DNA of 64,000 nucleotides from Candidatus Binatia bacterium. Its GTDB lineage: Bacteria > Desulfobacterota > Binatia > HRBIN30. Positions 21,589 to 31,034 of the stretch are shown here, piece by piece. The stretch covers positions 62,001 through 126,000 of the forward strand of contig JAOAHD010000020.1 of assembly GCA_026415395.1 (NCBI GenBank). Reading direction: 5' to 3'. Position numbers and translations under genes: made by a program. The stretch's first letter is position 1. Every line of letters begins with the position of its first letter. The notes beneath the pieces are model-generated. The model worked only from the letters and a program-made list of their open reading frames with translations, did not search any database and was not told the origin of the DNA.

Positions 21589-22863
21589 ATGCGTGTGAAG
21601 AACGCTTGCGGCAGGTGGGGCATGCTTGGTGCGTTCCCGGCAGTTTTGTGTTGCGCCCTAGTCGCTGCCGGCAGTCCCGCCCCAGGGCAGGTGCTGTCGT
21701 GGCGGGAAGCCCTCGACCTCGCCGAGGCATCGCATCCGCGGCTGCGTGCGGCGCTAGCCGAGTTGGAGGGTAGCCGCGCGGCAGTGCGCACGGCGAGGGG
21801 GTTTCCTAATCCGCAAGTGGCGGCGGCAAGTGGGCGACAAGCGGTGCGCGTGGCGGGCAACGTTTCCGGAATGGCGCACGCCTTTGCTGCAAGCCAACTC
21901 CTGGACGTTGGGCCGGTGCGGTCCAGTCGCGTGTCCCTCGCGGAGCGCGAGGAACACCGTGCGGCGCTGCAGTTGGAGTTGGTTCGGCTCGAAGTCTTGA
22001 GCAATGCGCGCCGGGCGTTTTTCGAAGCCTTGCACAAGAAAGACGAGCTGGAACTTTTGGAGGACAACGTCCGGCTCGTGCAGGAACTCTTGCGCAAAGT
22101 GTCTGTCCGCGTGGCGGTCGGCGAAGGGGCTCGGCTGGAGGCGATTCGCGCGGAGGCGGAAGTGGCGCTGGCAAGCACCGCGGCCAATAAAGCCCAGCTC
22201 GAACGGGTCCGTACGCTGGCGGAGCTGCGGAACGCCATCGGACTGCCACCGGCTGCGCCGCTCGACGTGCACGGAGAACCTGATGCACCGCAAGCGTTAT
22301 CGCCGCTCGAAGTGATCCGTGCGGAAGTGGTGGGACATCATCCGTTACTCCAGCTTGGACGCGCTGAGGTGGAAGCGGCTGAGGCACGGCTCACCCATGA
22401 ACAAGCGTTGCGGCTCCCGCAGCCCTCCTTCGTTACCCAGGTCGACTACCCGCCGGACACTCCGGTTTACCTCTTCGGGTTCGAGCTCCCCGTGCCGTTG
22501 TGGAACTTGCGTCAAGGGCCCATCGCCGAGGCCCAGGCGGCGCTCCGCCGAGCACACGAAATAGCGCGCATGCGTGAGCTCGAATTGTTGGCCCGTTTGG
22601 AAAGCGCCTACCAGCGATATCAGATCGCAAACCAGCAGGTCCAAGCCATCGAAGGTGCGTTGCTGCGTGAAGCGCAGCAGGCGCTGGAAGCCACCGAGGC
22701 TGCCTATCGGCTCGGTGAGCGCGGGCTGCTCGATGTGCTCGATGCTCAACGAGTACTCCGCACCGTGCGCCTCAGCTTGGTGCAGGCGATTTACGATCGC
22801 CAAGCAGCCCTGATCGATCTTGACGAGCTGCGTGCTCGCGACCCACGCGAGCGCACCCCATGA
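21589..22863 (+). CDS. Outer-membrane channel of an RND metal efflux system (CusC/CzcC family)
   Basis: A 424-residue TolC-like outer-membrane factor. A signal peptide (MRVKNACGRWGMLGAF to about residue 34) is followed by SWREALDLAEASHPRLRAAL, the usual start of the first coiled-coil repeat. Long amphipathic helices follow, and a second repeat begins near ALSPLEVIRAEVVGHHPLL. The C-terminal RLGERGLLDVLDAQRVLRTV is typical of CzcC/CusC proteins. The ATG at 21589 has GGAGG 5 bp upstream; an upstream in-frame start is less likely. It is the first gene of the operon with the adaptor (20 bp downstream) and the pump. It lets the tripartite pump discharge outside the cell. Confidence 0.92.
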   Translation: MRVKNACGRWGMLGAFPAVLCCALVAAGSPAPGQVLSWREALDLAEASHPRLRAALAELEGSRAAVRTARGFPNPQVAAASGRQAVRVAGNVSGMAHAFAASQLLDVGPVRSSRVSLAEREEHRAALQLELVRLEVLSNARRAFFEALHKKDELELLEDNVRLVQELLRKVSVRVAVGEGARLEAIRAEAEVALASTAANKAQLERVRTLAELRNAIGLPPAAPLDVHGEPDAPQALSPLEVIRAEVVGHHPLLQLGRAEVEAAEARLTHEQALRLPQPSFVTQVDYPPDTPVYLFGFELPVPLWNLRQGPIAEAQAALRRAHEIARMRELELLARLESAYQRYQIANQQVQAIEGALLREAQQALEATEAAYRLGERGLLDVLDAQRVLRTVRLSLVQAIYDRQAALIDLDELRARDPRERTP

Positions 22864-22882
22864 AACAACCGGAAGGAGCGAC

Positions 22883-24058
22883 ATGCGCATGCGACAGAAT
22901 CTCCGGTCCTGTGGTCTTCCGCTGCTGATCTTGGGGCTCGTGCTCGGCTGCTCTTCGGGAGGGAGTCAGCCCGAGCCAGACCCCGCACGCACGGCTTCCG
23001 ACAACCCCTACGAGGTGAGTGCCTCCGAGGCTTTGCTCCAACGCTTGCAGCTCGGCTCGGCGCAGAGAAAACAGGTGAACAGAAAGATCCCCGTGCCGGC
23101 GCGGATCGAGGTAGACGAAACCCGCGCAGTCTTGCTCGGGTCCCCCGTGCTTGGCCGGGTGATTCAACTCCCGGTCCGCGAAGGCGAGCCGGTAAAACGG
23201 GGGCAGCTACTCGGCGTTTTGCATGGTGCTGATTTGACCTCGGCGCAGGAGCAGTTTTTGAAGGCACTCGCCAAAAAGCAGTTGGCGCAGCGCGCTGTCG
23301 AACGCGCCAACGTGCTGCTCGAAGGCGGCGTGATCGGCTCTGCCGAGGTCCACCGGCGGGAAGTGGAACTTGTCGAGGCCACTGCCGAGGTCGCCGCTCT
23401 ACGGGATCGCCTAGCCATGCTCGGCATGACCCCTGACGCCATTGCTTCCTTGGAAGCATCCCGCCGCATCGACTCGGCATTGCGAATCACAGCGCCCATC
23501 GATGGCACGCTGCTGGATCGCAAGGTGGTTCTGGGTCAGGTGGTGCAACCAGGCGAAGCGCTGTTCGAAATCGCTGACCTTTCGAACCTATGGTTGGTGG
23601 CCGATGTTCCAGAACAATACGCCTCGTTGCTGTTTCCCGGCCAAGCCGTAGAGGGAGAGATTCCCGCACTGAACGGATACGTCGTGCGGGGAACACTTTC
23701 GTTCGTCGCTGCCACCGTCGATCCGCAAACCCACACCATCCGCGTTCGCATGGATATTCCCAACCCTGATGGCAGGCTCAAGCCCGCGATGATGGCCAAG
23801 ATGGTTTTGCTCGGGCCGAGCGAGGAACGCACGCTGGTGCCGCTCAGTGCGGTGGTTCGCGAGGGGAATCAAGAGTTTGTGTTCGTTCAGGCGGGACCGA
23901 ATACCTTCAGGCTCCGTCCGGTAACCCTTGGCGAGGAGCTCGGCGACGAACGTGTAGTGTTGGCCGGCCTCGATGGGCACGAGCAACTTGTTTTGAACGG
24001 GGCCTTTCACCTGAACAACGAGCGGCGCGTGCAAAAGTTGCGTGGGGAGGCGAGCTAA
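22883..24058 (+). CDS. Periplasmic adaptor lipoprotein of RND metal efflux (CusB/CzcB family)
   Basis: A 391-residue membrane fusion protein. It starts with a lipoprotein signal ending LVLGC (acylated Cys23). The lipoyl/barrel-sandwich halves (VIQLPVREGEPVKRGQLLGV and ITAPIDGTLLDRKVVLGQVV) flank a helical hairpin rich in Ala, Glu and Lys (about residues 125-200). A beta-barrel (LWLVADVPEQYASLLFPGQ) and a membrane-proximal domain (PLSAVVREGNQEFVFVQ) follow. The ATG at 22883 has AAGGAG 6 bp upstream. The stop is 3 bp before the pump gene. It bridges pump and channel; no extra His/Met-rich metal-binding segment is visible. Confidence 0.93.
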   Translation: MRMRQNLRSCGLPLLILGLVLGCSSGGSQPEPDPARTASDNPYEVSASEALLQRLQLGSAQRKQVNRKIPVPARIEVDETRAVLLGSPVLGRVIQLPVREGEPVKRGQLLGVLHGADLTSAQEQFLKALAKKQLAQRAVERANVLLEGGVIGSAEVHRREVELVEATAEVAALRDRLAMLGMTPDAIASLEASRRIDSALRITAPIDGTLLDRKVVLGQVVQPGEALFEIADLSNLWLVADVPEQYASLLFPGQAVEGEIPALNGYVVRGTLSFVAATVDPQTHTIRVRMDIPNPDGRLKPAMMAKMVLLGPSEERTLVPLSAVVREGNQEFVFVQAGPNTFRLRPVTLGEELGDERVVLAGLDGHEQLVLNGAFHLNNERRVQKLRGEAS

Positions 24059-24061
24059 CCC

Positions 24062-27000
24062 ATGCTGAACGCTCTCATTCGTTGGTCGCTGCAGCAACGG
24101 GTGGTTGTCCTCGTTCTGGCGGTGATTGGCGTGGTGTTTGGTTTGCGGGCGCTGCAAACGTTACCGATCGACGCATTTCCGGATGTCACGAACGTTCAAG
24201 TACAAGTGGCAACCGAGGTGCCCGGGCGCTCGCCTGACGAAGTGGAGCGCATGGCGACGATTCCGGTAGAAATCACCATGACCGGGCTGCCGGGCTTGGT
24301 GGAAATGCGCTCGCAAAACGAGCCCGGCTTGTCGATCGTGACGTTGGTCTTCACCGACGACACACCGGTGTACTTCGCCCGCCAGCTCGTGGCCGAGCGC
24401 TTGGCCGAGGCGAAAGCGCGCATGCCGCAGGGGTTGTCGCCGGTGCTCGGACCGGTATCGACGGCCTTGAGCGAGGTGTATCAGTACACCTTGGAGCGGC
24501 CGGACGACGGCACGCGGCCGCTCACCAAGGAGGAACTGCTGGAGCGCCGCACTATTCAGGACTGGGTGGTGCGTCCACTCCTGCGCTCGGTACCGGGCGT
24601 GGCGGAGATTAACTCCACCGGCGGTTATGTGAAACAGTATCAGGTGCTCGTCGACCCCTTCCGGCTGCGGTTGTACGGAGTCAGCATTGCGGACGTGCAA
24701 GAAGCATTGGCCCGGAACAACGCCAATTCGAGCGGCGGTCTGTTGCCCCGTGGCCCGGAGATTCTCCTCGTCGGGGGCTTCGCCCTCATTCGCCATATCG
24801 ATGAGATCAGATCCATTGTGCTCAAGGAAGTGGGCGGCACGCCCGTGTTTATTCGCGATGTTGCCGAGGTGCGGGTCGGCGAAGAGGTGCGCTACGGCGC
24901 AATGGTGAAGGGTGGAGTGGGCGAGGCTGTCGGAGGCATCGTGATGATGGTGGCGGGAGGGAACGCCAAGGAAGTTGTGTCCGCCATCAAGCAACGGGTC
25001 GAAGAAATCAACCGAAAACAGTTGCTGCCGAACGGCTTGCAAATCGTGCCGTACTACGATCGCTCCAAACTGGTCGACGCCGCTCTCGCCACGGTGAGCC
25101 GGGTGTTGGTAGAGGGCATCGTTTTGGTTGTCGTCGTACTCTTTCTTTACCTCGGCGACGTGCGGTCAAGCCTGATTGTGATCGCCACCTTGCTGGTCAC
25201 ACCTGCAGTGACCTTCCTGTTGATGAACTACCTCGGCATGTCAGCCAACCTGATGTCGCTCGGGGGTTTGGCGATTGCCATCGGGCTGATGATCGACGGC
25301 TCCGTGGTGGTGGTGGAAAACGTGTTCTCGCGACTGTCCCACTCCGCACCTGGAAACCGCCTCCACGTCGTGCGCGAGGCGGCAAGCGAAGTGGGGGTGC
25401 CCGTGACCTTTGGCGTGGGCGTCATCATCCTCGTGTTCCTGCCGCTGATGACCTTGCAGGGCATGGAAGGCAAATTGTTCGCGCCCTTGGCTTACACCAT
25501 CGCGCTGGCCTTGGCGGTGTCGCTCGTGTTGTCGCTGACCTTGTCGCCGGTGCTGTGTGCCTATTTTCTGCGCGGTGGGCAGGAGCACGATACGAGGCTG
25601 GTCCGCTCGTTAAAGCGCCCGTACACGTGGTTGCTCCTTCGCGCCGTATCGCAGCCAGGCTATACGCTCGCTGCGGCGGCAGCGCTGTTTACTTTGGCGC
25701 TGTTGCTGTTCCCTTACTTGGGGACCTCGTTTATCCCCGAACTCAAAGAGGGCACGATTTCTCCCAACATCAACCGCGCACCGAACATTGCTCTCGACGA
25801 ATCCATTCAAATGGAGCTCGAGGCGCAGCGGCTGGTGAAAGACATTCCGGGCGTGGACTACGTCGTGTCCCGCTTGGGTCGGGGGGAGTCGCCCATCGAT
25901 CCCGCGGGCTACAATGAGACCGACATGATGATCGAACTTCTGCCGCCCGCAAAACGCGGCGGGCGAACGCAGGACGAAATTGCCGACGAGGTACGGCGGC
26001 GTCTGGCGGTGTTGCCCGGCGTGAACATTGTCATGGCTCAGCCTATCTCCGATCGCGTGGATGAGATGGTCACCGGTGTGCGGGCGGACATCGCTGTGAA
26101 AATTTTTGGCGAGGACCTGGACATCCTGCTCGAAAAGGCCAACGAGGTCGTCCGGGTCGCGAACACGATCCGGGGCACGGGGGAGATCAAAGTCGACCGT
26201 GTCGGCGGGCAGCACACGTTACGCATCGTGGTCGATCGTCAAGCGATCGCCCGCCACGGGCTCGATGCCGCCGATGTTCATGACATTATCGAGGCAGCCG
26301 TGGGCGGTCGCGGTGTGACGGAAATTTACGAGGGCGAGCGCCGGTTCCAAGTGGTCGTGCGCTATCCCGAGCACCTGCGCAACAGTGTGGCCGCGATTTC
26401 GAACATCACCGTGACCGGTCCGCAAGGCGAGCCGATTCCGTTGAGCGCGGTGGCGCGAGTAGAGGTTCAGGAGGGGCTCTCGCAGGTGCGGCGAGAGCAA
26501 GGGCGGCGGCGCATCGCTGTGGCGATCAATGTGCGCGACCGCGATCTCGGCGGCTACGTCAGCGAGCTGCAAAGAGAAGTGGAGCGACGGGTGTCGTTGC
26601 CTTCGGGGTACTTCTTCGAGTGGGGCGGGCAATTCGAGAACATGCAGCGAGCGCGTGCACACCTGGCGGTGATCGTACCGGTGACGATTGGTGCGATTTT
26701 CTTCTTGCTGTTCTTATTGTTCCGTTCCGTGCGCTTGGCGGCGCTGATTATTCTCGTGTTGCCCTTCGCCTCCATCGGAGGAGTGGTTGGCTTGTTCGTG
26801 ACTGGCGAGTACCTGTCGGTTCCGGCCTCCATCGGTTTTATCGCGCTGTGGGGCATTGCGGTGTTGAACGGTGTGGTGCTCGTGTCGTACATCCGCACGC
26901 TCCGCCAACAAGGCCTCCAGGTGGCTGCGGCAGTTGTCGAGGGCGCGCAGCGACGCTTTCGTCCGGTCATGATGACTGCCACGGTCGCTGCCCTGGGGTT

Positions 27001-27166
27001 GGTGCCGTTTTTGTTCGCGACCGGCGTTGGCGCGGAAGTGCAACGGCCGCTGGCGGTGGTGGTGATTAGCGGACTTGTCTCGTCCACGGTCCTGACGCTG
27101 GTCGTGCTCCCCGCTTTGTACCGTTTCTTCGACGTGGCTCCACAGGAGCAAAGCGCGGTCGAGTGA
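24062..27166 (+). CDS. Heavy-metal efflux RND transporter (CusA/CzcA family)
   Basis: A 1034-residue proton-driven pump of normal HME-RND length, with the duplicated layout of one transmembrane helix, a large periplasmic loop and a block of five helices. The N-terminus (RVVVLVLAVIGVVFG, LPIDAFPDVTNVQVQV) is typical of the family. The helix-4 signature reads AIGLMIDGSVVVVEN (residues about 402-416), with the Asp and Glu of the proton relay. The AIG...DGS pattern differs from the DFG...DGA of Zn/Co/Cd pumps and the AIG...DA of Cu/Ag pumps. From memory it is closest to the NrsA (nickel) class, so the metal is an inference. It is translationally close to the adaptor gene. Confidence 0.94.
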   Translation: MLNALIRWSLQQRVVVLVLAVIGVVFGLRALQTLPIDAFPDVTNVQVQVATEVPGRSPDEVERMATIPVEITMTGLPGLVEMRSQNEPGLSIVTLVFTDDTPVYFARQLVAERLAEAKARMPQGLSPVLGPVSTALSEVYQYTLERPDDGTRPLTKEELLERRTIQDWVVRPLLRSVPGVAEINSTGGYVKQYQVLVDPFRLRLYGVSIADVQEALARNNANSSGGLLPRGPEILLVGGFALIRHIDEIRSIVLKEVGGTPVFIRDVAEVRVGEEVRYGAMVKGGVGEAVGGIVMMVAGGNAKEVVSAIKQRVEEINRKQLLPNGLQIVPYYDRSKLVDAALATVSRVLVEGIVLVVVVLFLYLGDVRSSLIVIATLLVTPAVTFLLMNYLGMSANLMSLGGLAIAIGLMIDGSVVVVENVFSRLSHSAPGNRLHVVREAASEVGVPVTFGVGVIILVFLPLMTLQGMEGKLFAPLAYTIALALAVSLVLSLTLSPVLCAYFLRGGQEHDTRLVRSLKRPYTWLLLRAVSQPGYTLAAAAALFTLALLLFPYLGTSFIPELKEGTISPNINRAPNIALDESIQMELEAQRLVKDIPGVDYVVSRLGRGESPIDPAGYNETDMMIELLPPAKRGGRTQDEIADEVRRRLAVLPGVNIVMAQPISDRVDEMVTGVRADIAVKIFGEDLDILLEKANEVVRVANTIRGTGEIKVDRVGGQHTLRIVVDRQAIARHGLDAADVHDIIEAAVGGRGVTEIYEGERRFQVVVRYPEHLRNSVAAISNITVTGPQGEPIPLSAVARVEVQEGLSQVRREQGRRRIAVAINVRDRDLGGYVSELQREVERRVSLPSGYFFEWGGQFENMQRARAHLAVIVPVTIGAIFFLLFLLFRSVRLAALIILVLPFASIGGVVGLFVTGEYLSVPASIGFIALWGIAVLNGVVLVSYIRTLRQQGLQVAAAVVEGAQRRFRPVMMTATVAALGLVPFLFATGVGAEVQRPLAVVVISGLVSSTVLTLVVLPALYRFFDVAPQEQSAVE

Positions 27167-27450
27167 AGAGCGCCGCCCGCCATTGACCGTGTTCGCGGTT
27201 GGATACCCAGGGTGCAGAAGCGCCTCGGGCGACGAGGGGCCGAGCCCTCGCCGGTACCCACCCCCGGACAGCTACGGGGTGCACCGCGCGCGGAGCGTCG
27301 GTGCGGAGCCAAGCCCAAGCCGGTCTCGCATCGACGTTGTGGCTGATATGAAGGCCGGGCGCTCCTCTAATGCTTCCGCCGGTGGTTCTCCAGGTCGTCA
27401 CATTGGGGCCGACGGAACGGGGCTTGCCGACGCCGGTGCGGGCAGGTGCG

Positions 27451-27666
27451 TCAGCGCTCCCACACCACGTATTCGTCGAACTCCTGGCCGTCGAGGGTGA
27501 CGGAGTAAGGGCCGGCAACGAAGAAGTCCGCAATGTAAGGTTGCGGTTCCAGATGCAAACGCGCGCGGTCTTCCTCCAAGGCGCGGCGAAACTCGTCATC
27601 CGACGGGCGCGGAGCGCCCTTCGGCACGCGAACGATGGCTAGGGCTGTGGCGGTTGCGCGCGACAT
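27451..27666 (-). CDS. Small conserved-looking protein of unknown function
   Basis: A 71-residue frame starting MSRATATALAIVRVPKGAPR and ending YSVTLDGQEFDEYVVWER. The mix of charged and aromatic residues (DEFRRALEEDRARLHLE, PYIADFFVAGPYSV) looks like a real folded protein rather than a GC-rich chance frame. I do not recognise a family. It follows the SDR gene by 53 bp on the same strand and may be the last gene of the TetR/acyl-CoA operon. No clear ribosome binding site precedes the ATG. It converges with the metal pump gene, 284 bp away, and that gap shows nothing else I can identify. Confidence 0.5.
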   Translation of the reverse strand: MSRATATALAIVRVPKGAPRPSDDEFRRALEEDRARLHLEPQPYIADFFVAGPYSVTLDGQEFDEYVVWER

Positions 27667-27719
27667 CGATTGCAAAGTTGGCCGGATATAGTTTCGCCGC
27701 CCGGTGCTTGCAACTCCGT

Positions 27720-28520
27720 TCACGCCGAGGGCGGCATGGCGACACGCTTGGTATTGCGGCGGAGGATCCCTGGGGCCAACGCCCGCACGACGTAGCTGGC
27801 GCGGATAAACGGAGGAACCGTAATCTCCCGCTTCCCGGCCCTCAAAGCGCGCACCACGGCGTCGACCACGCGCTCCGGTGGGATCATCAAGCGCTTGGCA
27901 ACCTCGGGCATGCGCCGCCGCGCGGCCTCGTTGAAGAAAGGGGTGTCGATCGCTCCTGGGCAGACGATGAGCACGTGCACGCCAAAGTCTTCGACCTCGT
28001 ACGACAACGCTTCGGCCAGGCCCACTTGGGCAAACTTGGTCGCGGCATAGGCACTTTCGTCGGGCACCCCCAGCTTGCCGGCAACCGAGGCCATCATGAC
28101 GATCCAGCCGCGCCGCTGCTCGATCATCCTCGGCAGCAACGCTTTGGTCCAATACACGGTGCCGAAGTAATTCACTTGCATGATGTGCTCGATGTCGTCG
28201 ATGTCCCACTCGAGGAACGGCCGGTGTCCCCCGTACCCAGCGTTGTTCACCAGCAAGTCGACGCCGCCGAATTCCCCGACAACGCGTTCCGCGGCGGCGA
28301 ACACTTCATCGCGTCGCGCCACGTCGCAGGGCAACACCAACGCTTGCCCGCCTCGGTTCCGAATTTCCTGCGCCACGCGTTCGAGTTCCCCGCGCCGTCG
28401 AGCCACCAGGGCAACCGCCGCCCCTTCCCGCGCGAAGCGCTTCGCCAAGAGTTCGCCAATGCCGCTCGATGCGCCGGTTACGACCGCTCGGATGCCCGCA
28501 AACGACTCGAGCCGCGCCAT
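27720..28520 (-). CDS. Short-chain dehydrogenase/reductase (SDR)
   Basis: A 266-residue classical SDR. The nucleotide motif TGASSGIG is near residues 13-20, with NNAGYGG at about residue 91 and a catalytic set S...Y-A-A-T-K in ASVAGKLGVPDESAYAATKF. A basic residue pair after the second strand (ARRRGELE) suggests NADP preference. The ATG at 28518-28520 has an AGAGG about 10 bp upstream, while the open frame extends about 35 codons further upstream without coding character. The C-terminus is basic and hydrophobic (ALAPGILRRNTKRVAMPPSA). It lies downstream of the oxidoreductase and acyl-CoA dehydrogenase genes, so oxidation of a hydroxyacyl intermediate or alcohol is plausible; the substrate is unknown. 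Confidence 0.9.
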   Translation of the reverse strand: MARLESFAGIRAVVTGASSGIGELLAKRFAREGAAVALVARRRGELERVAQEIRNRGGQALVLPCDVARRDEVFAAAERVVGEFGGVDLLVNNAGYGGHRPFLEWDIDDIEHIMQVNYFGTVYWTKALLPRMIEQRRGWIVMMASVAGKLGVPDESAYAATKFAQVGLAEALSYEVEDFGVHVLIVCPGAIDTPFFNEAARRRMPEVAKRLMIPPERVVDAVVRALRAGKREITVPPFIRASYVVRALAPGILRRNTKRVAMPPSA

Positions 28521-28581
28521 GGCCACATCCTCTGCGAGCGGCTCTGCCACAGTCGAAGCCACTTGCCAAGCACCGCTGCGT

Positions 28582-29703
28582 TCAAGCGCTTTTGCGCGAC
28601 CATCCTTGCTGCACCTCGCCAGCAAACGTGGCCAGGGTCACCGGCTCGCCGATTCGGGCGGAATGATACGCGGCTTCCGCTAAGCGTTGCGCTTCGAGAC
28701 CCACCTCCAGGCCCGGCGCGGGTGCAGAGCCACTCCGCAAGGCGCGCAGGAAGCTTAAATCTTGCAGCAGGTACGCAATGCCAGCAAAGGGGGCGAGCTG
28801 CGGCGGCTCCACCGTAATCAACTTGCCAAAGCGCGCGAGCACCTCCTCGGCGGCGATGGTGGTCTCTGGCCCATCGCCAACCTGGTAAAGCACGGGTCCG
28901 AGAAAATCGAAATCGCTCGCCACAAAGCCCGTTCGGCAGAAAATCTCCAGGCGGCGGTTGGAGGGGCGCTGGACCATGTCATGCCAAACATTGACGAGTT
29001 GGGCTTGCAGCCCGCTGGCGAATTGCAACTCCACGGCCACGTAGTCCTCCACACCCTCGTAGCCCGCGATGTTGCGCGACCACGCTTGCAATCGCACGGG
29101 CGGGCCGAAGAGCCAGGCGAGCAAGTCGAGATCGTGCACGCCGTGCTCGATCAGCGTGCCCCCAGCCGTCAGCCGGCGATCCGCCCGCCACTGACTGTGG
29201 TGAACCCCGCGGATGGGGAACACTTGATCGTCGCGGAAGATGACGGCCATGGGCTCGCCGAACGAGGGATCGTGCAACAAGGCGCGCATGACAGTGTACA
29301 CTGCGGAAAAGCGCAGCACGAGTCCGATCTGGTGTGGCACGCCGTGGCGCCGCACCGCAGCGAGCATTGCGGCACCTTCGGCATACGACATCGCAAGCGG
29401 CTTTTCACAAAAGATGGCGAGGCCCCGCTCTGCCGCATGGTGCACGAACTCGGCGTGGAAGGCCGTCGGACAGCACACGAACACAGCATCCATGGCGCCG
29501 CGCTCGAGCAGATCGTGACCATCGGCGAACGACTCCCGGAAACCGAAGAGCGCCACCGCCTGCTCGCGCGCAGCGGGGTCTGGGTCCGCCACGGCCGCAA
29601 ATTCAACGTGGTCCGGAAGTACGCTGGCAATCTGCTGCAAAGCGGCAGCGTGCGTGCAGCCAATCACCCCAGCGCCAATCAAGCCGATGCGTGTGGCAGG
29701 CAT
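28582..29703 (-). CDS. Gfo/Idh/MocA-family NAD(P)-dependent oxidoreductase
   Basis: A 373-residue protein. The N-terminal Rossmann domain has GLIGAGVIG at residues 7-15 and the family EKP motif as CEKPLA (Glu100, Lys101, Pro102). The C-terminal alpha/beta domain contains GGTLIEHGVHDLDLLAWLFG, whose His-Asp pair resembles the catalytic H(D) of inositol and sugar dehydrogenases. Such enzymes oxidise hydroxyl groups of sugars, inositols or similar compounds, or reduce imines; the true substrate cannot be read from the sequence. The ATG at 29701-29703 is the first residue of the family start. It sits between two acyl-CoA dehydrogenases upstream and an SDR downstream in one leftward operon. Confidence 0.9.
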   Translation of the reverse strand: MPATRIGLIGAGVIGCTHAAALQQIASVLPDHVEFAAVADPDPAAREQAVALFGFRESFADGHDLLERGAMDAVFVCCPTAFHAEFVHHAAERGLAIFCEKPLAMSYAEGAAMLAAVRRHGVPHQIGLVLRFSAVYTVMRALLHDPSFGEPMAVIFRDDQVFPIRGVHHSQWRADRRLTAGGTLIEHGVHDLDLLAWLFGPPVRLQAWSRNIAGYEGVEDYVAVELQFASGLQAQLVNVWHDMVQRPSNRRLEIFCRTGFVASDFDFLGPVLYQVGDGPETTIAAEEVLARFGKLITVEPPQLAPFAGIAYLLQDLSFLRALRSGSAPAPGLEVGLEAQRLAEAAYHSARIGEPVTLATFAGEVQQGWSRKSA

Positions 29704-29786
29704 AGGAGCGGCAAGCTACTCCAGGTGCCTGCTCTGGCGCAAGGGAGCAGGCAAACGGGGAAGGATCGCGTGCGCGTGCTGCGGCC

Positions 29787-31010
29787 TCAGTTCAATTCTT
29801 TGCTCGAGTATCCCAGGATACGGCGCGCCACAATTAGCAGGTTGATTTGCTGGGTGCCCTCGAAGATGTCGTTGATTTTCGCATCGCGCATCCACTTCTC
29901 GAGCAAGTACTTGCGCGAGTATCCCAGCGGACCGAGCAACTCCACGGCTTTTTGCGTTACCTGGGTGACCGCCAAGCCCGCCTTGGCCTTGGCCATCGAC
30001 GCCTCGAGGTTGTTGTGGCGTCCTTGGTCCATGAGCCAGGCGGCGCGCCAGGTCAGCAGCCGTGCGGCTTGCAGGTTGGCTTCCATATCCATGAAATCCC
30101 GCTCGATCGCCGTAAGTTTGTTGCGCGCTACGCCGTAGCGGATCTTGATTCCTTGCTTCTCCAACTCGGCCCGCACGAAGTCGAGTGCCGCGCGGCCAAT
30201 GCCAATGGCACTCGCTGCCACCGCCGGGCGGGTTGCGTCGAAGGTGGCCATGGCGCCCTTGAAGCCTTCCGTCGAGCGTTGCACTTCTGGGCTACCGAGG
30301 ATGTTGTCGAGTGGAATGCGACAGTTCTCGAAGACGATCATCGCCGTGTCTGAGGCGCGAATGCCCATTTTGTCTTCCACTTTGACGACCGTCATCCCAG
30401 GCGTGCCGCGCTCGACCACGAACGCTTTGATGCCAGCACGCCCCGCCGACTTATCCACTGTAGCCCACACAACCACGAAGCCGTCGGATTCCTGTGCAGC
30501 CATCTTGCCGCTGGTGACGAAAATCTTCGTGCCATTGAGCACCCAGTGGTCGCCATCGCGCACGGCCGTGGTCGTGATTGCTGCGGTATCGGACCCGCAA
30601 TGCGGTTCGGTGATTGCCATGGCTCCCCACTTCGGTGGCCCGGAGCGGAATCGTGCGAGAAAACGCTCGCGTTGTTCAGGCGTGCCGGCAGCAGCCACGG
30701 CGGCACCCCCGAGGCCGGGATTGGGGATGGAGAGATAGAGGCCAGCGTCGCCCCACGACAGTTCCTCGATGCTCACCACGGTTTGTAGGTTGCGGACCGA
30801 CGGGGCGCCAGGCTCTCTCTTCCCTCCGCCGCCGAAGCTCACGGGGCTGGTCGCCTTGGACGCTTCCCACATCGCATTCAAAAAATCCCACGGCTTTTCG
30901 TGCTCCCGTTCATCGTACTCGCGGGCAATGGGGCGCATCATGTTCTCCGCTACCATGTGCACCATGTCGCGCGCTTGTTTGACCTGCGGGGGCAATTCGA
31001 AATCGATCAT
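29787..31010 (-). CDS. Acyl-CoA dehydrogenase
   Basis: A 407-residue flavoprotein with the three acyl-CoA dehydrogenase domains. The family motif around WGAMAITEPHCGSDTAAITT is present, and the C-terminal catalytic segment reads NDIFEGTQQINLLIVARRIL, with the active-site Glu in FEGT. It oxidises an acyl-CoA to the enoyl-CoA and passes electrons to ETF. The ATG at 31008-31010 has AAGGAG about 9 bp upstream. The N-terminal region is slightly longer than in short-chain enzymes. A second acyl-CoA dehydrogenase lies 24 bp upstream; paired genes often form hetero-oligomers. Both keep a glutamate in FEG, so neither is obviously inactive. Chain-length preference is not predictable here. Confidence 0.93.
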   Translation of the reverse strand: MIDFELPPQVKQARDMVHMVAENMMRPIAREYDEREHEKPWDFLNAMWEASKATSPVSFGGGGKREPGAPSVRNLQTVVSIEELSWGDAGLYLSIPNPGLGGAAVAAAGTPEQRERFLARFRSGPPKWGAMAITEPHCGSDTAAITTTAVRDGDHWVLNGTKIFVTSGKMAAQESDGFVVVWATVDKSAGRAGIKAFVVERGTPGMTVVKVEDKMGIRASDTAMIVFENCRIPLDNILGSPEVQRSTEGFKGAMATFDATRPAVAASAIGIGRAALDFVRAELEKQGIKIRYGVARNKLTAIERDFMDMEANLQAARLLTWRAAWLMDQGRHNNLEASMAKAKAGLAVTQVTQKAVELLGPLGYSRKYLLEKWMRDAKINDIFEGTQQINLLIVARRILGYSSKELN

Positions 31011-31034
31011 GACCGTTTCTCCTTCCTCTGCTTC

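Noticed and set aside
20979-22238. A 419-codon minus-strand frame covering the metal efflux channel gene
   Set aside because: Ser/Arg/Ala-rich low-complexity translation, antisense to a clear CusC-type gene with a good start.
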